From NCBI GenBank assembly GCA_029821455.1, contig JALGTI010000024.1:1-16866 (forward strand): 16,866 nt of DNA, written 5' to 3'. The notes beneath the pieces are model-generated. The model made no database searches. It worked only from the letters and a program-made list of their open reading frames with translations, and was not told where the DNA came from. Position 1 is the first letter of the stretch, and each line of letters begins with the position of its first letter. The DNA comes from Candidatus Zipacnadia bacterium. GTDB lineage: Bacteria; Armatimonadota; Zipacnadia; Zipacnadales; Zipacnadaceae. Positions 13,944-16,866 of this stretch are shown piece after piece. A program made the translations under genes and the position numbers.

Positions 13944-15641
13944 ATGCGTGATGGTGTAAGCCCCGAGGATCCGACTCAACTGCGCAAAGAACTCGAACGC
14001 TATCGTCTAGTTGTCACCGAGCTGCAAGGGAGGATTCAAGCGCTTGAGGGCGACCTGCAGACGGCCACCACTATGGCCGAGATGCCCCAGGTGGTAGTGA
14101 CGCAGCCGGAGTTACGCCAGACGCTATCGCGCCTGATCAATAAGGTCGCGATGATAGTGCAGTCCGAGAAGGTCCTCACACTGTTGTATCAAGCCGAGGC
14201 CGGCAAGCTGTCGGTACTGCCGCCGACATTGGGGGTCGGGGAGGAGCAGGCTGCGGAACTGCAGATCACCCCCGATCAGGGCGTGACGGGGTTGGTCTAT
14301 CGGACGGGCGAGTCAGCCATTTTCAATAACGCCGTTGAGGATCCACGAACTCTGAAAACCAAGATTGCGCTGCTGGGCGTTCGCAATGGTATCTGTGTGC
14401 CTCTGAAGATCAAGCAACGGGATGAAACAGAGCGCATCGTGCAAGAACGTATCATCGGCGTTATGCACGTGTTCAACAAGCGCTACGAGCAGGAGTTTAA
14501 TGACGACGACGTCCGGCTGCTGGAGATGCTGGCCGAGCAGGCGGCGGCGGTCGTCTCTAACGCCCAGCTCTACATCCAATTGACTGAGGAAAAGGAGAGA
14601 CTGGAAGAGACATTTGAGAGCATACACGCCGGCGTCATCGTTGTCAGCAACCAGGGCACGATACGCTTGATTAATTCTGCTGCCTGCCAGATGCTGGGAC
14701 TTCCGGCCGACGGATATGACGGCCGCTCGCTTGACGAAGTCATTCATCTTGAGAGTGTTCGCAGCCTATTGGATGAGAGCCTGCACGAAGGCGTTGAGGC
14801 CTCACGTGAGCTGGACATTCCGGGCACAGAACGTATTTACAAGGCCGAGACCAGCCTGATGGCCGGCGACAACGGCCAACTGCAGAATGTCGTTGCTATC
14901 TTCAATGATATCACCGAAATCCGTCAGGTTGAGCGGATGAAGACTGCCTTTGTCTCCACTGTTTCCCACGAGTTGCGCACGCCACTGACATCCATTAAGG
15001 GTTTTGTCGCCACGCTGCTGGACGATACGGAGGATGCCTACGACGCGGAGATGCGCCATGAGTTCTATGAGATAATCAATCAGGAATGTGACCGCCTCAC
15101 GCGGCTCATAAGTGACCTGCTCAACATATCGCGCATCGAGTCCGGCCGGGCCCTGGATATGCAACTATCAACAGTGGATCTGCATGGGGTCGCCAACCGC
15201 GTACTGACCACCCAGCAGCAATACACTGACAGACACCAACTGGTCAACGCTGTGCCCGAGGGCTTTCCTTCGATTATTGCCGACGCTGACAAGGTGGTCC
15301 AGATACTTGATAACCTGGTCGGCAATGCTGTGAAGTACTCACCCAACGGTGGCGTGGTGACCATCGCGGCCGAGGATGACGGTGAAATGGTGCGCTTGGA
15401 TGTCACCGACGAAGGACTGGGCATTCCTGAGCGCCACCAAGACCAGGTATTCCAGCGCTTCCATATGGTGGATGATGATGTTAATCACAAGGCTGTCAAG
15501 GGCACTGGCATTGGCTTGTACCTCGTCAAGCACCTCGCCCAGGCGCACGGCGGTGACGCATGGCTGGCACGGAGCGAGGTGGACAAAGGTTCGACTTTTA
15601 GCGTGAGCCTGCCCAAGGAGGCCACCGAGGCGGCCCGCTAG
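13944..15641 (+). CDS. Soluble GAF-PAS sensor histidine kinase
   Basis: A 565-residue cytoplasmic histidine kinase without membrane helices. An N-terminal coiled coil (about 10-45) is followed by a GAF domain at about 55-210 (LLGVRNGICVPLKI, IGVMHVFNK), a PAS domain at about 217-328 (ESIHAGVIVVSNQGTIRLIN), HisKA with His342 in SHELRTPLTS, and HATPase_c with Asn457/Asn461 in DNLVGNAVKYSP, DEGLGIP and GTGIGLYLVK. The layout resembles PhoR/WalK-type kinases with intracellular sensing. No response regulator is adjacent, so it is an orphan within this window. ATG 13944 has AGGAGG 11 bases upstream. It is probably cotranscribed with the S1 gene and ends at a strong terminator. Confidence 0.93.
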   Translation: MRDGVSPEDPTQLRKELERYRLVVTELQGRIQALEGDLQTATTMAEMPQVVVTQPELRQTLSRLINKVAMIVQSEKVLTLLYQAEAGKLSVLPPTLGVGEEQAAELQITPDQGVTGLVYRTGESAIFNNAVEDPRTLKTKIALLGVRNGICVPLKIKQRDETERIVQERIIGVMHVFNKRYEQEFNDDDVRLLEMLAEQAAAVVSNAQLYIQLTEEKERLEETFESIHAGVIVVSNQGTIRLINSAACQMLGLPADGYDGRSLDEVIHLESVRSLLDESLHEGVEASRELDIPGTERIYKAETSLMAGDNGQLQNVVAIFNDITEIRQVERMKTAFVSTVSHELRTPLTSIKGFVATLLDDTEDAYDAEMRHEFYEIINQECDRLTRLISDLLNISRIESGRALDMQLSTVDLHGVANRVLTTQQQYTDRHQLVNAVPEGFPSIIADADKVVQILDNLVGNAVKYSPNGGVVTIAAEDDGEMVRLDVTDEGLGIPERHQDQVFQRFHMVDDDVNHKAVKGTGIGLYLVKHLAQAHGGDAWLARSEVDKGSTFSVSLPKEATEAAR

Positions 15642-15661
15642 TCAGCACTGGTTGACGACTC

Positions 15662-15695
15662 GCAGGGGCTAACAGTGAAGAGTGGGGCCTCCTGC
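15662..15695 (+). promoter_or_regulatory. Possible antiterminator pairing before rpiB
   Basis: GCAGGGG at 15662-15668 duplicates the start of the terminator's 3' arm. It can pair with CTCCTGC at 15689-15695, the terminator's 5' arm (seven pairs, one a G-U wobble), which excludes the terminator fold. The terminator stem is longer, so it would win by default and a ligand, protein or ribosome would be needed to shift it. This is a structural hypothesis. Confidence 0.3.
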
Positions 15696-15713
15696 CGTGC
15701 AGGGGGCCTTTTT
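15686..15713 (+). terminator. Strong intrinsic terminator between kinase and rpiB
   Basis: GGCCTCCTGC (15686-15695) pairs with GCAGGGGGCC (15699-15708) over a three-base loop, with one T-G wobble, and five T follow (15709-15713). It ends the kinase transcript 45 bases after its stop. Only 28 bases separate the T run from the rpiB start, too few to hold a usual promoter and leader, so it may also act as an attenuator for rpiB. Confidence 0.9.
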
Positions 15714-15741
15714 CGTGGGAAACGGTACGAAAGGGAATCAG

Positions 15742-16179
15742 ATGCGCATCGGAATCGGAAATGATCACGCAGGCTGCAGCCTGCGGCAACCGGTAATTGA
15801 TCTGCTGAACGAACTGGGCCACGAGGTAGTGGACTTTGGGGCAGACAGCCCTGAACCAATTGACTACCCTGACGTGGCGGTCGAGGTGGCCAGGGCAGTC
15901 GCCGCTGGCGATGTAGATCTGGGCATTCTGATCTGCGGCACGGGCATCGGCATGTCTATGAGCGCCGACAAGGTAGCCGGGGTCTATGCGGCGGCGTGCA
16001 GCGACTGTTTCAGTGCGCGCCTCGCCCGCGAGCATACTGGCGCCAACGTTCTGTGTATAGGCGGAAGAGTCGTGGGACCGGGACTGGCGCAGGAGCTCGT
16101 CACCGCGTTTCTGAACACACAACCATCCTCGGAAGACCGCCACGTTCGCAGACGCCAAAAGATGTCCGACATTTGCTAG
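15742..16179 (+). CDS. rpiB: Ribose-5-phosphate isomerase B
   Basis: A 145-residue RpiB/LacAB-family sugar-phosphate isomerase, interconverting ribose 5-phosphate and ribulose 5-phosphate in the pentose phosphate pathway. Seen directly: NDHAG near the N terminus (Asp8-His9), the catalytic Cys65 in ILICGTGIGMSMSADK, and His98 in AREHTGANVLCIGGRVVG. Length is normal. The frame extends upstream through the terminator, but ATG 15742, with AAGGGAA before it, gives the conserved start MRIGIGNDHAG. The next gene begins 14 bases after the stop, so the two are cotranscribed. The C-terminal tail is Arg-rich (DRHVRRRQKMSDIC). Confidence 0.95.
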   Translation: MRIGIGNDHAGCSLRQPVIDLLNELGHEVVDFGADSPEPIDYPDVAVEVARAVAAGDVDLGILICGTGIGMSMSADKVAGVYAAACSDCFSARLAREHTGANVLCIGGRVVGPGLAQELVTAFLNTQPSSEDRHVRRRQKMSDIC

Positions 16180-16193
16180 GCTTACGTGGGTGT

Positions 16194-16697
16194 ATGGCGA
16201 TGGCAACAGACACTGCGAACCAAGACTTGCGTCCGCCCTGGGATGCCTATTTTATGGAGATCTGCCATGTGGTGGCCAAGCGCTCCACCTGCTTACGGCG
16301 TCAGGTGGGAGCGATCCTGGTCGCTGACCGCCGTATCCTGGCAACTGGCTACAACGGCGCGCCCAAGGGTTTGCCTCACTGTGCTGAACTGGGAGGCTGC
16401 TACCGCGAGAAGCTGGGGATCCCATCAGGGGAGCGCCAGGAACTGTGCCGAGGGCTTCACGCCGAGCAGAACGCCATCATCCAGGCGGCCGTCCACGGAG
16501 TGAGGTTGGTGGATGTCACCTGCTATAGCACCATTCAGCCCTGTGTCACCTGCGCTAAGATGCTGATCAACGCTGACGTGCGCAGGATTGTCTTTGAGGG
16601 TGACTACCCGGATGAGCTAGCTCTGGCGCTGCTGAACGAGGCGGGTGTGGAGCTAGTGCAGTGGCGGGCTGAGAACGAGGTGAGTGGACAGTCGTGA
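16194..16697 (+). CDS. comEB: dCMP/cytidylate deaminase (ComEB-like)
   Basis: A 167-residue zinc-dependent deoxycytidylate deaminase, converting dCMP to dUMP for dTTP synthesis. The zinc and catalytic motif is HAEQNA (His89, Glu91) with PCVTCAK (Cys117, Cys120). The insert ELGGCYREKLGIPSGERQEL with LCRG is characteristic of ComEB-type enzymes. ATG 16194 is taken as the start, with a weak GGGTG site; ATG 16200 (Met3) is equally plausible. It sits 14 bases behind rpiB, and its stop overlaps the next start by four bases (GTGA), so translation is probably coupled. The name ComEB reflects family membership, not evidence for competence. Confidence 0.93.
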   Translation: MAMATDTANQDLRPPWDAYFMEICHVVAKRSTCLRRQVGAILVADRRILATGYNGAPKGLPHCAELGGCYREKLGIPSGERQELCRGLHAEQNAIIQAAVHGVRLVDVTCYSTIQPCVTCAKMLINADVRRIVFEGDYPDELALALLNEAGVELVQWRAENEVSGQS

Positions 16698-16866
16698 CGG
16701 TACTCTCCGCTGCCATCGTAGGCCTGGTCCTGGCCCTGGCCCTGACCCCGCTTGTCCAGCGTCTGGCTCCGCGCCTGGGGGCCGTTGATCGCCCCGAAGA
16801 ACGGCGCGTTCACGAGCGCCTGACCCCGACGGCCGGCGGACTGGCTATCTACATAGCCTTCTGGGT
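16694..16866 (+). CDS. tagO: Polyprenyl-phosphate sugar-1-phosphate transferase, N-terminal part (WecA/TagO family)
   Basis: The gene is cut by the window edge, leaving 57 complete codons. GTG 16694 overlaps the deaminase stop in a GTGA junction. A first membrane helix (about 2-20) is followed by the cytoplasmic signature of the family: LAPRLGAVDRPEERRVHERL, then TPTAGGLAIYIAF entering a second helix. In WecA/TagO enzymes this region precedes the Asp-rich catalytic loops and leads to transfer of a sugar phosphate, usually GlcNAc-1-P, to undecaprenyl phosphate. The MraY paralogue is less likely, given the GAVDRPxxRRVH motif and the rpiB/deaminase neighbours. The catalytic residues are beyond the window. 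Confidence 0.85.
   Translation, partial: MTVLSAAIVGLVLALALTPLVQRLAPRLGAVDRPEERRVHERLTPTAGGLAIYIAFW

Noticed and set aside
15996..16193. N-terminal extension of the deaminase into rpiB
   Set aside because: The frame is open upstream, but the extra residues are not family-like and overlap rpiB coding; the ATG at 16194 gives the usual ComEB length.
15598..16206. 202-codon minus-strand frame across rpiB
   Set aside because: It lies opposite rpiB, whose motifs are unmistakable, and spans the terminator; no family resemblance is visible.
1..16866. Search for CRISPR arrays, tRNA genes, insertion sequences or phage genes
   Set aside because: No regularly spaced repeats, cloverleaf-like sequences, transposase or integrase motifs, or long terminal inverted repeats were seen on either strand.

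Overview
This is a bacterial chromosome segment with GC-rich coding sequence, Shine-Dalgarno starts and sigma70-type promoters; three promoters have TATAAT -10 boxes. The run rpiB, dCMP deaminase, WecA/TagO-type transferase at the right edge is an order I know from Firmicutes and related Terrabacteria, where it often leads into the ATP synthase operon. The left half (secreted modular glycoside hydrolase, sulfatase, SASA-type esterase) is the glycan-degrading content typical of Armatimonadota, Planctomycetota or Lentisphaerota genomes. Armatimonadota or a neighbouring Terrabacteria phylum is my best guess, but this is inference from gene content only. I see no rRNA, tRNA, CRISPR array, insertion sequence or phage gene.

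Layout. (1) 78-4472, plus: a promoter and a 1434-residue exported clan GH-A-like glycosidase with several carbohydrate-binding modules. (2) 4698-6992, minus: a promoter and three genes, for a coiled-coil protein, an SPFH protein with paired zinc ribbons, and a two-helix membrane zinc-ribbon protein. They look like a membrane-stress module comparable to the PspA/YdjGHI set of Bacillus. (3) 7009-11869, minus: a sulfatase, a membrane-bound hybrid histidine kinase and a SASA-family esterase. Together with gene 1 they suggest use of sulfated and acetylated polysaccharide. (4) 12105-12523, plus: a monocistronic cold-shock gene with an extended -10 promoter, a structured leader of about 135 nt and a terminator. 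(5) 12589-15713, plus: a small amidohydrolase; then, from a consensus promoter, an S1-domain RNA-binding protein and a soluble GAF-PAS histidine kinase, closed by a strong terminator. (6) 15742-16866, plus: rpiB, dCMP deaminase and the start of a polyprenyl-phosphate sugar-phosphate transferase, nearly touching or overlapping. They lie just downstream of the terminator, which has a possible competing antiterminator arm.

The most interesting items are the coiled-coil/SPFH/zinc-ribbon module, the alternative RNA pairings in the cold-shock leader, the attenuator-like arrangement before rpiB, and an amidohydrolase that seems to have lost one canonical metal-ligand histidine. No function here has been tested; all domain calls were made by reading motifs.
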